DNA from: PFJX01 sp964466195
GTDB taxonomy: Bacteria > Pseudomonadota > Gammaproteobacteria > Burkholderiales > Thiobacillaceae
Direction of reading: 5' to 3'
Assembly: GCA_964466195.1 (NCBI GenBank)
Contig: CAYXMQ010000009.1
Coordinates: 54,712-118,711 of the forward strand
Length of the DNA: 64,000 nucleotides
Part shown: piece by piece, positions 25,268 to 33,823 of the stretch
Layout of the letters: each line of letters starts with the position of its first letter
How positions within the stretch are numbered: position 1 is the stretch's first letter
Position numbers and translations under genes: made by a program
The notes under the pieces: model-generated
The model's database searches: none
Seen by the model: only the letters and a program-made list of their open reading frames with translations
Told to the model about the DNA's origin: nothing

Positions 25268-25852
25268 ATGAATGCCTTAGTCAAAGTCACGGACAACCTG
25301 GCGGCGAACGCCGGCCAGGACATCCAGCAGTATCTGACCTTCATGCTGAGCGGCGAGGTGTACGCGATCGGCATCCTGCACATCAAGGAGATCATCGAGT
25401 ACGGCCAGCTGACCACGGTGCCGATGATGCCGACCTTCATCCGCGGCGTGATCAACCTGCGCGGCGCGGTGGTGCCGGTGGTGGACCTGGCCAGCCGCTT
25501 CGGCGGCAAGGCGGGCGTGGTGACGCGGCGCAGCTGCATCGTCATCCTGGAGCTGGCGGCCGAGGAGGATACGCAGGTGATCGGCGTGGTGGTGGACGCG
25601 GTCAACGAAGTACTGGAGATCGCCTCCGCCGACATCGAACCGCCGCCCAGCTTCGGCACCAAGATCCGTACCGATTTCATCGCCGGCATGGGCAAGGTGC
25701 AGGAGCGCTTCGTGATCCTGCTCAACGTCAACGAGGTGCTGTCGGCCGAGGATCTCGCCGTCCTCGGCCAGGCCGCCGAAGGCGGCGCGGCGGCGCATGC
25801 GTCCGCGCCGCGAGCCGCAGTCGGCCAGGCTGCGGAGAGTGCGGCGGCCTGA
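25268..25852 (+). CDS. cheW: Chemotaxis coupling protein CheW
   Basis: A 194-residue adaptor linking receptors to CheA. It has the CheW SH3-like fold signatures YLTFMLSGEVYAIGI, FIRGVINLRGAVVPVVDL and VIGVVVDAVNEVL. The core ends near residue 170 with FVILLNVNEVLSAEDLAVL. An extra Ala-rich tail of about 25 residues follows. The ribosome site GAGGAGG is strong. A large hairpin comes after it (25886-25936), followed by a fragment containing the C-terminal end of another CheW. Confidence 0.95.
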   Translation: MNALVKVTDNLAANAGQDIQQYLTFMLSGEVYAIGILHIKEIIEYGQLTTVPMMPTFIRGVINLRGAVVPVVDLASRFGGKAGVVTRRSCIVILELAAEEDTQVIGVVVDAVNEVLEIASADIEPPPSFGTKIRTDFIAGMGKVQERFVILLNVNEVLSAEDLAVLGQAAEGGAAAHASAPRAAVGQAAESAAA

Positions 25853-25885
25853 AGCGGAACACGGTTTCCGCCGCAGCGGCCCGCT

Positions 25886-25936
25886 CTTGCCGCCGGCCCC
25901 CTGCCAGGGCCGGTGCAGCGGCCCTGGCGCGGCAAG
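25886..25936. terminator. Large bulged hairpin after cheW
   Basis: Outer arms CTTGCCGC (25886-25893) and GCGGCAAG (25929-25936), inner arms GCCAGGGCC (25903-25911) and GGCCCTGGC (25920-25928): 17 paired bases with a 9-base bulge on the left. No long T-run follows directly. It could terminate or attenuate transcription between cheW and cheR. Confidence 0.5.
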
Positions 25937-26020
25937 TGTGGGTTTCCATTTGATGTCAGTCAACGCGAAGCCGGTCTGGCTGAACGCCGATTGGACGGTA
26001 CATTTTTTTGGAGAATGACT

Positions 26021-26167
26021 ATGTTCAAAAATCTGAAATTAGGCGTACGTCTCGGCTTGGGTTTTCTGGCGACAGTGATCCTGTTCAACGTCAACCTAAT
26101 CCTGTCCAGTGAGGAGTTGGCCTTGATCGTCCAGCGCAGCCCGCTGGACGAGAAACAAGTCGCCTGA
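26021..26167 (+). pseudogene. Decayed mcp/cheW chimera (deletion scar)
   Basis: A 48-codon open frame with its own ribosome site (GGAGA). Residues 1-20 (MFKNLKLGVRLGLGFLATVI) resemble the start of a chemotaxis receptor such as the one at 23637 (MFSNMKIGMRLALGFGLVLV). Residues 19-38 (VILFNVNLILSSEELALIVQ) resemble the end of the CheW core at 25710 (VILLNVNEVLSAEDLAVLGQ). At the DNA level GTGATCCTG plus the following bases, 26075-26095, match cheW 25712-25732 with one mismatch. The simplest reading is that a second mcp-cheW pair was removed by a deletion joining the two genes in frame. It starts 8 codons before TM1-like sequence and could still make a small membrane peptide, but it is most likely non-functional. 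Confidence 0.75.
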
Positions 26168-26174
26168 GGTCGCC

Positions 26175-26975
26175 ATGCTCGAAACCGCCTTGCACGATCG
26201 TGAGTTCACCCAGTTCCGGCAGATGATCCACCGCATCGCCGGCATCAGCATGGCGCCTTCGAAAAAGGCGCTGGTGGCGGGGCGCCTGGCGAAACGGCTC
26301 AGGCACCATGGTTTGAGCAGTTATGCGGACTACTTCAACCTGCTCGGCCAGAACCGGAGTGAACTGCAGGTGGCGGTCGATCTGCTCACCACCAACGAGA
26401 CCCATTTCTTCCGCGAGCAGAAGCATTTCGACTTCCTGCGCCAGCGCGTGCTGCCGCTGCGCACCGCCGGCCGCCCGTTCCGGGTCTGGAGCGCAGCCAG
26501 TTCCAGCGGCCAGGAGGCCTACAGCCTGGCCATGCTGCTGACGGATCAACTGGGCGAGTCGCCCTGGGAAGTGTTCGGTTCGGACATCAGCACCCAGGTG
26601 CTGGACAAGGCCCGCGCAGCGCTCTATTCGATGGAGCAGGCCCGCGAAATCCCCGCCGCCTACCTCAAGGCCTATTGCCTGAAAGGCGTCGGCAATCAAT
26701 CCGGCCAGTTCACGCTGGCGCCGGCCTTGCGTCGGCGCGTGAATTTTCAACAGATCAACCTGAACGAGCGACTGCCGCAGGTGGGGGACTTCGATGTCAT
26801 CCTGCTGCGCAATGTGATGATCTATTTCGAACCGCAAACCAAACAGCAGGTGGTGGGCCGCCTGTTGGAGCGCCTGCGGCCCGGCGGCTGGTTCATCATT
26901 GGCCATTCGGAAAGCCTCAACGGGCTGGCGCATGGCCTGGTCGCCGAGCAGCCGTCGGTGTACCGCAAGCCTTAA
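26175..26975 (+). CDS. cheR: Chemotaxis protein methyltransferase CheR
   Basis: A 266-residue SAM-dependent enzyme that methylates receptor glutamates. The N-terminal helical domain (about residues 1-75) includes GRLAKRLRHHGLSSYADYF. The catalytic domain shows TTNETHFFRE, the SAM-binding VWSAASSSGQEAYSLAM, FGSDISTQVLDKAR, and DVILLRNVMIYFEPQTKQQV. Length is standard and no TPR extension is present. It starts 7 bases after the stop of the mcp/cheW scar and lies 10 bases before cheD. Confidence 0.95.
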   Translation: MLETALHDREFTQFRQMIHRIAGISMAPSKKALVAGRLAKRLRHHGLSSYADYFNLLGQNRSELQVAVDLLTTNETHFFREQKHFDFLRQRVLPLRTAGRPFRVWSAASSSGQEAYSLAMLLTDQLGESPWEVFGSDISTQVLDKARAALYSMEQAREIPAAYLKAYCLKGVGNQSGQFTLAPALRRRVNFQQINLNERLPQVGDFDVILLRNVMIYFEPQTKQQVVGRLLERLRPGGWFIIGHSESLNGLAHGLVAEQPSVYRKP

Positions 26976-26985
26976 CGAGCGTGCC

Positions 26986-27513
26986 ATGAAAAAACCGCCG
27001 CACGTCATCGAGATCTATCTGCAACCGGGGGAACTCTGGTTCGGCGATGAGAACACCCGCATCCGCACCATCCTGGGCTCCTGCGTCGCCATCACGCTGT
27101 GGCATCCGCATCGGCGCATCGGCGGCATGTGCCATTACATGCTGCCGAGCCGGGCGCGCAAGCATGGCGCCGATCTCGACGGGCGCTACGGTGACGAGGC
27201 GATGGCCTTGTTGATCAAGGAAATCCATGCCGTCGGCAGCCGGGTGCAGGACTTCGAAGTCAAGCTGTTCGGCGGCGGGCGCATGTTTCACCATGCCTTT
27301 TGCGAAGGGATGAGCTGCGACAGCCAGGTGCATGAGCGCAATATTGCGGCCGGGCGCGCCATGGTGGCGCAGCATGGGCTCAAGCTGATCGCCGAGCATC
27401 TCGGCGGGCACGGCCACCGCCAGGTCATACTGGATATCTGGAGCGGCCATGCCTGGCTCAAGCACACGCCGTTGCCGCCGCAGGCGCGCTGTTTACTCGT
27501 GGAGAGGATATGA
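26986..27513 (+). CDS. cheD: Chemoreceptor glutamine deamidase CheD
   Basis: A 175-residue deamidase that converts receptor glutamines to glutamates. The catalytic cysteine is C33 (TILGSCVAITLW), with H50 in GGMCHYMLP 17 residues later, as in characterised CheD enzymes, and T28 just upstream. The conserved KLFGGGRMF follows. The ATG at 26986 was chosen because it fits the family start; longer in-frame sequence overlaps cheR. Its stop overlaps cheB by four bases (ATGA). Presence of CheD means adaptation here uses CheR, CheB and CheD together. Confidence 0.94.
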   Translation: MKKPPHVIEIYLQPGELWFGDENTRIRTILGSCVAITLWHPHRRIGGMCHYMLPSRARKHGADLDGRYGDEAMALLIKEIHAVGSRVQDFEVKLFGGGRMFHHAFCEGMSCDSQVHERNIAAGRAMVAQHGLKLIAEHLGGHGHRQVILDIWSGHAWLKHTPLPPQARCLLVERI

Positions 27514-28586
27514 AACCCATCCGTGTCATGATCGTTGATGATTCCGCCACCGTGCGCCAGGTGCTGGCAGCGGTGCTTTCCGCCGCGCCGGACATCGAGG
27601 TGATCGGTTCCGCGCCGGACCCGCTGTTCGCGCTCGACAAGATGAACCGCGATTGGCCCGACGTGGTCGTGCTGGATGTCGAGATGCCGCGCATGGATGG
27701 CATCACGTTCCTGAAGAAGCTGATGGCGCAACGGCCGACGCCGGTGGTGATCTGTTCCACGCTGACCGAAAAAGGCGCCGAAACCACGATGCAGGCCCTG
27801 TCGGCCGGCGCGGTGGCCATCGTCACCAAGCCGCGCATCGGCCTCAAGCAGTTCCTGGTGGACTCGGCCGAGGATGTGGTCGGCGCGGTGCGTGCAGCCG
27901 CCCAGGCCAACGTCCGGCGTCTGGCGGCGGGGCCGCTGCCGGTGGTCAAGCCCAAGCTGTCGGCCGACGCGATCCTGTCCAATTCCGCGCCGAGCCTGGC
28001 CATGCATGAAACCACCGACAAGGTCGTCGCGGTGGGCACCTCCACCGGCGGCACGCAGGCTCTGGAGGTGATGCTCTCGGCTCTGCCGCGCACCGTTTCC
28101 GGACTGGTCATCGTGCAGCACATGCCGGAGAAATTCACCGCTGCCTTCGCCGACCGCCTCAACAGCATCTGCCAGATCGAGGTGCGCGAGGCGAAGCACG
28201 GCGACCGCGTGCTGCCCGGCCGCGCGCTGATCGCGCCGGGCGGGCGGCACATGCTGCTCAAGCGCAGCGGCGCGCAATACCATGTCGACGTGGTGGACGG
28301 GCCGGCGGTGAACCGCCACCGCCCCTCGGTGGATGTGCTGTTCCGTTCGGTGGCGCGCTGCGCCGCCGGCAACGCCCTCGGCGTGATCATGACCGGCATG
28401 GGCGACGACGGTGCGCGCGGCATGAAGGAACTGCGCGAAGCCGGGGCGACGACGCTGGCCCAGGACGAGGACAGTTGCGTGGTGTACGGTATGCCCAAGG
28501 AGGCGGTGAAGCTGGGCGGTGTCATGAAGAGCGTGCCGCTCGGGGCGATCGCCGGCGAAGTCGCCCGCTATGGCGGCAACCGCTAG
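27510..28586 (+). CDS. cheB: Receptor methylesterase/deamidase CheB
   Basis: A 358-residue two-domain protein. The N-terminal receiver has acceptor D56 (VVVLDVEMPRMDG) and Lys in IVTKPRIG. A linker of about 45 residues leads to the C-terminal methylesterase with catalytic S178 (VGTSTGG), H204 (VQHMPEKFT) and the Asp in MTGMGDDGA near 300. CheA phosphorylation activates it to remove receptor methyl groups. It is the last gene of the chemotaxis operon, and a multi-domain kinase gene follows 33 bases later. Confidence 0.95.
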   Translation: MKPIRVMIVDDSATVRQVLAAVLSAAPDIEVIGSAPDPLFALDKMNRDWPDVVVLDVEMPRMDGITFLKKLMAQRPTPVVICSTLTEKGAETTMQALSAGAVAIVTKPRIGLKQFLVDSAEDVVGAVRAAAQANVRRLAAGPLPVVKPKLSADAILSNSAPSLAMHETTDKVVAVGTSTGGTQALEVMLSALPRTVSGLVIVQHMPEKFTAAFADRLNSICQIEVREAKHGDRVLPGRALIAPGGRHMLLKRSGAQYHVDVVDGPAVNRHRPSVDVLFRSVARCAAGNALGVIMTGMGDDGARGMKELREAGATTLAQDEDSCVVYGMPKEAVKLGGVMKSVPLGAIAGEVARYGGNR

Positions 28587-28619
28587 ACTGCAGATCATCG
28601 TCTTTTCCCGCTCATTCCT

Positions 28620-31600
28620 ATGCCATTCGATACGACATCCAAGCGTTTGGCAGCTCTGGTTGAATTGCGCGGCCAGTTCGCCGATCACCTGTCGTTCAGA
28701 ATAGATGCGATCCGCGCTCAGTATCGTCGTATCGGACCGTCGGCCTGGGCGGTCAACGAGGCGGCAACCCTGTACCGGCTGCTGCAGGGCCTGATCGGCT
28801 CCGCCGACAGCTTCGGCCTGCATTCGCTGGCCGAAGCCGCTCGCGGCCTGGAGAGCCGGCTGGCGGACGTGCTCGAAGCCGACGCCGCGCCCAGCGAGGC
28901 GTCTTGGCAAGCCATCGGCGCAGCGCTTGAGCGTCTGGACTCTCTGGCGCGGGTTCGGCTGCTGAGTCATGGCCCGAGCCTGAGCCTGCCCGGCGCGCCG
29001 GAACGACTGCATCATCCGCCTTTGGTTTTTCTGGTGGAGGATGATCCGCTGCAGGCGGCGCACTTGAGTCTGGCCTTGCGGCGCGAGGGCTTCCGGGTGC
29101 AGGTATTCACGGCTGCGGACGAATTCCGTGCGGCGATAGCCGATGGCGCCGCCGAACACCCCGCCGCCGTCGTGATGGACCTGATTTTCCCGGAGGGAGA
29201 GGACACCGGCGCCGACCTGATCAGCGAGCTAGGCCTGAGCAAGGCGGCCGGGATTCCGGTGATCGTCACGTCGGTGCGCGACGATCTGCCCGGTCGGCTG
29301 GCCGCCTTTCGCGCCGGGGCTTGCCGTTATCTGACCAAACCGGTGAATGCCGCGCGCTTGGCGGAATTGCTGGAGGGGCTCACCGGCCGCCAGGCGCCGC
29401 TGCCCTACCGTATTTTGCTGGTGGACGATGATCAGGTGTTGCTCGATATCCATGCCGCCGTGCTGCGCGCCGCCGGCATGGAGGTATGCACGGTGTCGGA
29501 TCCGCTGCTGACGCTGGATGCCCTGGATGCGTTCGCTCCCGATGTGCTGCTGCTGGATGTGTATATGCCTCAGGCCAGCGGCCTCGAGTTGGCCGCCGTG
29601 TTGCGTGAACGTGACGCGCAACAGCACCTGCCTATCCTGTTCCTGTCGGGCGAGAGCGACATGGAGCAGCAATTGTTGGCGCTGAGTCTCGGCGGTGACG
29701 ACTACCTGGTGAAACCCGTACAACCCGATCATCTGGTCGCGGCGATACTCGCGCGGGCGCGGCGGGCGCGGCAGACCGGCGTCATGCAGCAGCACTTGCA
29801 ACGCACGCTCTATGAGCGCGAGCGGGAACACCTGGCGCTGGATCAGCATGCCATCGTCAGCATCACCGACGAAGCCGGCAACATCACCTACGTCAACGAT
29901 AAATTCTGTGCGATCAGCGGCTATTCGCGCGACGAGATACTGGGACAGAATCACCGCCTGGTCAGATCGGAGTACCACCCGCCCGAGTTCTTCCGGGTCA
30001 TGTGGAACACCATATCCGCTGGCTTGGTATGGCAGGGCACGATCTGCAACCAGCGCAAGGATGGCAGCCTGTATTGGGTCGCCTCCACCATCACGCCCTT
30101 CCTCGACAGCAACGGCAAGCCTTACCAGTATGTGTCGATCCGTACCGACATCACGCAGTTGATCGAGGCCGAAGCCGCGTTGCATAGGAGTGAGGAATGC
30201 CTCCGCCTGACCGTGGCCAGTGCGGAACTGGCGACCTGGGACTGGGATGTCGCGAGCGGCCGGGTCGATTTCAACGCGCGCTGGGCCGAGATGCGCGGCC
30301 TCGGGCTGAACGATATCGAGCCGAGCGTGGAAACGTGGCAGCAAGGCATTCATCCGAACGACCTGCCGGCCGTGGAGGCGCTGCTGCAGGCTCATTTCGC
30401 CGGCGCCTGCCCGTTTTTCCAGGCCGAGTACCGGGTCCGCAACACGGCCGGCAACTGGGTGTGGATACTCGACCGGGGCCGGGTGATCAGCCGCGACGCC
30501 GCCGGGACTCCATTGCGTATGGCCGGCATCGAAATGGATATCTCGGAGCGCAAACGGGTGGAGACCACGCTGCGCGAAGAACGCGACTTGATCGCGAACG
30601 GACCCAGCGTGGTGTTCAAATGGTCGCTCGCCGAGGGCTGGCCGGTCACCTATGTGTCCCCCAATCTGAAAACGGTGTTCGGCCACGACCCTGAAAAATT
30701 GCTGCTTGGGGAGCCGCCATTTTCCGCATTGATCCATCCGGATGACCTGGAGCGGGTTGCAAAAGAAGTCATCGAGCATCTGGCGGCGGGGGCTGACAAC
30801 TATGAACAGCACTACCGTTTCCGCCATGCCGACGGCACATGGCGTTGGATCGATGATTTTTCCACGGTCAGCCGCGACGAGACGGGGCAGGTCAGCAGCC
30901 TCAACGGCTATGTCATCGATGTGACCGAGCGCAAGCGCGCCGAGCAGGTGGCGCAAGCCCATGAGGAAAGGCTGCGGCGCGGCCAGCTCTACGCCAATAT
31001 CGGCACCTGGGACTGGAATATCGAGACCGGTGAACTGTTCTGGAGCGAGCGCATCGCCGCGCTGTTCGGCCATGCCGAAGGGGATTTGGAAACGTCTTTT
31101 GAGAATTTCCTCGCGGCCGTTTATCCGGACGATCGCCAGCCGGTGCTTGCTGCGTTGGAGGCCAGCATCGAGCGCGACATCCCCTACGAGATCGAACACC
31201 GCGTGGTATGGCCGGATGGCAGCGTGCGCTGGCTGTTGGAACGCGGCGCCGTGTTGCGCGCCGCCAACGGCAAGGCTATGCAGATGCTGGGCGTGGTGCA
31301 GGACATCGATGATCGCAAGCGGGCCGAGCTGGCGCTGGTCGAGCGCGAGCGGCAGCTGCGCGAGGCGCAGTCCCTGGCCGGCGTCGGCAACTGGGCGGCT
31401 GACCTCGCCACCAACTCGCTGTTCTGGTCGGACGAGATCTATCGCATCTTCGGCCATGAACCGGGCAGCTTCGCACCCAGCGTGGAGGCGTTTCGCGCCG
31501 CGGTGCATCCCGACGATCGGGCGCGGGTGCGGGACAGCGAGAAGCGGGCCGAGCGGAGCGGTCGCCACGATGTGGTGCACCGCATCGTGCGGCCCGACGG

Positions 31601-32567
31601 CACGGTACGCCATGTGCATGAGCTGGCGCAGGCCGAGGTCGATACGGCGGGCCATCTGCTCAGGTTGGCCGGCACCGTGCAGGACATTACCGAGCATGTG
31701 CAGGCCGAGCAGGCTTTGATCGCCGCGCGCGACGAGGCTGACCGCGCCAACCGCGCCAAGTCCGAGTTTCTGTCCAGCATGAGCCATGAATTGCGCACGC
31801 CGATGAATGCCATCCTCGGTTTCGGGCAGCTGCTGGAAGGCGAAGCCAACCTGCCCGAAGAGCAGCAGGACAATGTGCGCGAAATCCTCAAGGCCGGCCG
31901 CCATCTGCTGGAACTGATCAACGAAGTGCTGGATCTGGCCAAGGTCGAATCCGGCCGGCTCGACCTGTCGCTGGAAGCGGTGGCGGTGGACCCGATCGTC
32001 GCGGAGTGCCTGAGTCTGGTCGCCACGCTGGCCGACCGGCGCGGCATCCGGATTTCCTGCAGCGGCCTGCAGGCGCGCGCGGTGCGCGCGGACCGCACCC
32101 GGCTCAAGCAGGTGCTGCTCAACCTGCTGTCCAATGCGATCAAATACAACCACGAGGGCGGCAGCGTGCAGCTGGAGATCAGCTTGGTGGACGCATTGCC
32201 CGCAGGCGTGCAGCGGCTGCGCATCGAGGTCGCGGACAGCGGCCCGGGCATAGCCGCCGAGCGCCTGGCCGAACTGTTCCAGCCGTTCAGCCGTCTCGGC
32301 GCCGAGTACAGCGAGATCGAAGGCACCGGCATCGGCCTGATCATCACCCGCCGCATCGTCGAAATGATGGGCGGCCGCGTCGATGTGGCCAGTACGATCG
32401 GCGTCGGCAGCGCATTCTGGATCGAACTGCCGCTGGCGTTTCTGCCCCGGCATGATCCGGCGGCGACCGCCGTCGTTCCTGCCGCGGCGACGGATTATGA
32501 CGATGCGGTGCGCTACACCGTGCTTTACATTGAAGACAACCCGGCCAACCTGAAACTAATGGCGTAG
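28620..32567 (+). CDS. Cytoplasmic hybrid histidine kinase (REC-REC-5xPAS-HisKA-HATPase), truncated by an amber codon
   Basis: A 1315-residue sensor kinase without membrane helices. It starts with a degenerate Hpt-like domain (residues about 15-110) in which Gln56 replaces the phospho-histidine (RLLQGLIGSADSFG). REC1 (about 135-255) has LIFPEGEDTG after its acceptor Asp; REC2 (about 262-385) has LLLDVYMPQ. Five PAS/PAC modules fill about 400-1030. HisKA carries H1056 (SSMSHELRTPMNAILG) and the HATPase ends near 1275. A C-terminal receiver begins with VLYIEDNPANLKLMA and is cut by TAG at 32565-32567. The paralogue at 36306 has CAG at this codon, so a single C-to-T change explains the stop. The kinase core is intact. 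Confidence 0.85.
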   Translation: MPFDTTSKRLAALVELRGQFADHLSFRIDAIRAQYRRIGPSAWAVNEAATLYRLLQGLIGSADSFGLHSLAEAARGLESRLADVLEADAAPSEASWQAIGAALERLDSLARVRLLSHGPSLSLPGAPERLHHPPLVFLVEDDPLQAAHLSLALRREGFRVQVFTAADEFRAAIADGAAEHPAAVVMDLIFPEGEDTGADLISELGLSKAAGIPVIVTSVRDDLPGRLAAFRAGACRYLTKPVNAARLAELLEGLTGRQAPLPYRILLVDDDQVLLDIHAAVLRAAGMEVCTVSDPLLTLDALDAFAPDVLLLDVYMPQASGLELAAVLRERDAQQHLPILFLSGESDMEQQLLALSLGGDDYLVKPVQPDHLVAAILARARRARQTGVMQQHLQRTLYEREREHLALDQHAIVSITDEAGNITYVNDKFCAISGYSRDEILGQNHRLVRSEYHPPEFFRVMWNTISAGLVWQGTICNQRKDGSLYWVASTITPFLDSNGKPYQYVSIRTDITQLIEAEAALHRSEECLRLTVASAELATWDWDVASGRVDFNARWAEMRGLGLNDIEPSVETWQQGIHPNDLPAVEALLQAHFAGACPFFQAEYRVRNTAGNWVWILDRGRVISRDAAGTPLRMAGIEMDISERKRVETTLREERDLIANGPSVVFKWSLAEGWPVTYVSPNLKTVFGHDPEKLLLGEPPFSALIHPDDLERVAKEVIEHLAAGADNYEQHYRFRHADGTWRWIDDFSTVSRDETGQVSSLNGYVIDVTERKRAEQVAQAHEERLRRGQLYANIGTWDWNIETGELFWSERIAALFGHAEGDLETSFENFLAAVYPDDRQPVLAALEASIERDIPYEIEHRVVWPDGSVRWLLERGAVLRAANGKAMQMLGVVQDIDDRKRAELALVERERQLREAQSLAGVGNWAADLATNSLFWSDEIYRIFGHEPGSFAPSVEAFRAAVHPDDRARVRDSEKRAERSGRHDVVHRIVRPDGTVRHVHELAQAEVDTAGHLLRLAGTVQDITEHVQAEQALIAARDEADRANRAKSEFLSSMSHELRTPMNAILGFGQLLEGEANLPEEQQDNVREILKAGRHLLELINEVLDLAKVESGRLDLSLEAVAVDPIVAECLSLVATLADRRGIRISCSGLQARAVRADRTRLKQVLLNLLSNAIKYNHEGGSVQLEISLVDALPAGVQRLRIEVADSGPGIAAERLAELFQPFSRLGAEYSEIEGTGIGLIITRRIVEMMGGRVDVASTIGVGSAFWIELPLAFLPRHDPAATAVVPAAATDYDDAVRYTVLYIEDNPANLKLMA

Positions 32568-32921
32568 CTGTTCGGCCGCCGTCCGAATTCGCAGTTGCTC
32601 ACCGCGCTCAGTCCCGAGCTGGGCATCGAATTGGCGCGTGCGCACCGTCCGGACCTGATCCTGCTCGACATCAACCTGCCGGGCATGGACGGCTATCAGG
32701 TGATGGAGGTGCTCAAGGCCGATGCCAATCTGGGGCGCATTCCGGTCATTGCGGTCACCGCCAATGCCATGCCCAGCGACGTCGAGCGCGGCATGGCGGC
32801 GGGCTTTGCCGATTACCTGGCCAAGCCGCTGGATGTCGTGCGATTCGACCAGTCGATCGATGCCTGCCTGGCGCGTTCGCCGTCCCCCACTGCTCGGCTT
32901 GCGCAGGACAGCACGCCATGA
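32568..32921 (+). pseudogene. Severed C-terminal receiver domain of the upstream hybrid kinase
   Basis: In frame with 28620 after the amber codon, this stretch encodes LFGRRPNSQLLTALSPELG, the acceptor segment LILLDINLPGMDG (Asp codon 32667-32669) and DYLAKPLDVV. It is about 75% identical to the receiver of the kinase at 36306 and ends TGA overlapping the next gene (ATGA), as an intact kinase gene would. No convincing ribosome site precedes it; the first possible initiator is a TTG at 32595, which would lack the receiver's first strand. Readthrough, sequencing error and true inactivation cannot be told apart here. Confidence 0.8.
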
Positions 32922-33823
32922 GAGCGCGGTCGCTTCTCCTCGCGTTGAGCATGATGCTGTTGTCGGCGGCCTGCGACCGATCGCCGCCGCCACAGAGCCT
33001 GCACTACAGCCGTACGCCGCCGGTCCTGGCGGCGGAATACCGTCTTGCCATCCATCCGCTGCATCACCCGCGCAAGCTCGCCGAGGTCTATCAGCCGCTG
33101 GTCGATTACCTCAACCGCCAGTTGCCGGGGATGCACATCGATCTGGAGGCGACGCGGAATTTCCAGGCCTATGAGCAGAAATTCCGAGATCGCGCGCCGG
33201 CGTTTCTGCTGCTCAACCCCTGGCAGGCGATCGAGGCGATGAATGCGGGCTACCACGTGATCGCGATGGCCGGCGATGCGGAAGACTTCAAGGGCCTGTT
33301 TCTGGTGCGCAAGGACAGCGGCATCAAGACGCCTGCAGACCTGCGGGGCAAAGTGGTCAGTTACCCGTCGCCCACGGCGCTGGCCGCCGCCATCATGCCG
33401 CAGGACTACCTGCACCGGCACGGCATCGACATCAAGCGGGATATCCGGAACAGTTACGTCGGTTCGCAGGAGTCTTCGATCATGAACGTCTATCTGGGCA
33501 AGTCGGCGGCAGGCGCCAGCTGGCCGCCGGCCTGGCGGCTGTTTCAGAGGCAGCACCCGGCTGCGGCCGCCCAGCTCGAGCCGATCTGGGAAACCCCGCC
33601 GTTGCTGAACAACGCGGTGATGGTGCGCGACGACGTCCCCGCAGCCGTGCGCGAACAGTTGCGCACGGCCCTGCTCCGGATGGCGCAACGGCCGGAAGGC
33701 CAGGCCATTCTGAGCGGCATGGAAACCGCACGCTTCCACCCGGCCGACGATGCCAGCTATGACCCGGTGCGTCGCTATATCGCCCGTTTCGAACGGGAAG
33801 TGCGCCCGGTGGAGCGCGAATGA
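32918..33823 (+). CDS. PhnD-like periplasmic substrate-binding lipoprotein
   Basis: A 301-residue binding protein of the phosphate/phosphite/phosphonate (PhnD/PtxB) family. The signal peptide ends in a lipobox, LLSAAC (Cys about residue 20), so it should be membrane-tethered in the periplasm. Family features include YQPLVDYLNRQLPG, LNPWQAIEAM, FLVRKDSGIKTPADLRGKVVSYPSPTALAAAI and YVGSQESSIMNVYLGKSAAG. No permease or ATPase gene is nearby. It overlaps the kinase genes on both sides (ATGA at 32918; its own end overlaps 33820), so it probably acts as the ligand-binding partner of the membrane kinase downstream rather than in uptake. The ligand is unknown. Confidence 0.85.
   Translation: MRARSLLLALSMMLLSAACDRSPPPQSLHYSRTPPVLAAEYRLAIHPLHHPRKLAEVYQPLVDYLNRQLPGMHIDLEATRNFQAYEQKFRDRAPAFLLLNPWQAIEAMNAGYHVIAMAGDAEDFKGLFLVRKDSGIKTPADLRGKVVSYPSPTALAAAIMPQDYLHRHGIDIKRDIRNSYVGSQESSIMNVYLGKSAAGASWPPAWRLFQRQHPAAAAQLEPIWETPPLLNNAVMVRDDVPAAVREQLRTALLRMAQRPEGQAILSGMETARFHPADDASYDPVRRYIARFEREVRPVERE

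Noticed and set aside
29229..32453. A 1074-codon open frame on the minus strand across the five-PAS kinase gene
   Set aside because: It mirrors a gene with clear PAS, HisKA and HATPase motifs; the opposite-strand product is His/Gln/Arg-rich with no recognisable domain, as expected in high-GC DNA.
32565..32567. The in-frame TAG as a pyrrolysine codon or programmed recoding site
   Set aside because: No pyl genes are seen, no downstream structure is evident, and the CAG in the paralogue points to a plain point mutation or read error.
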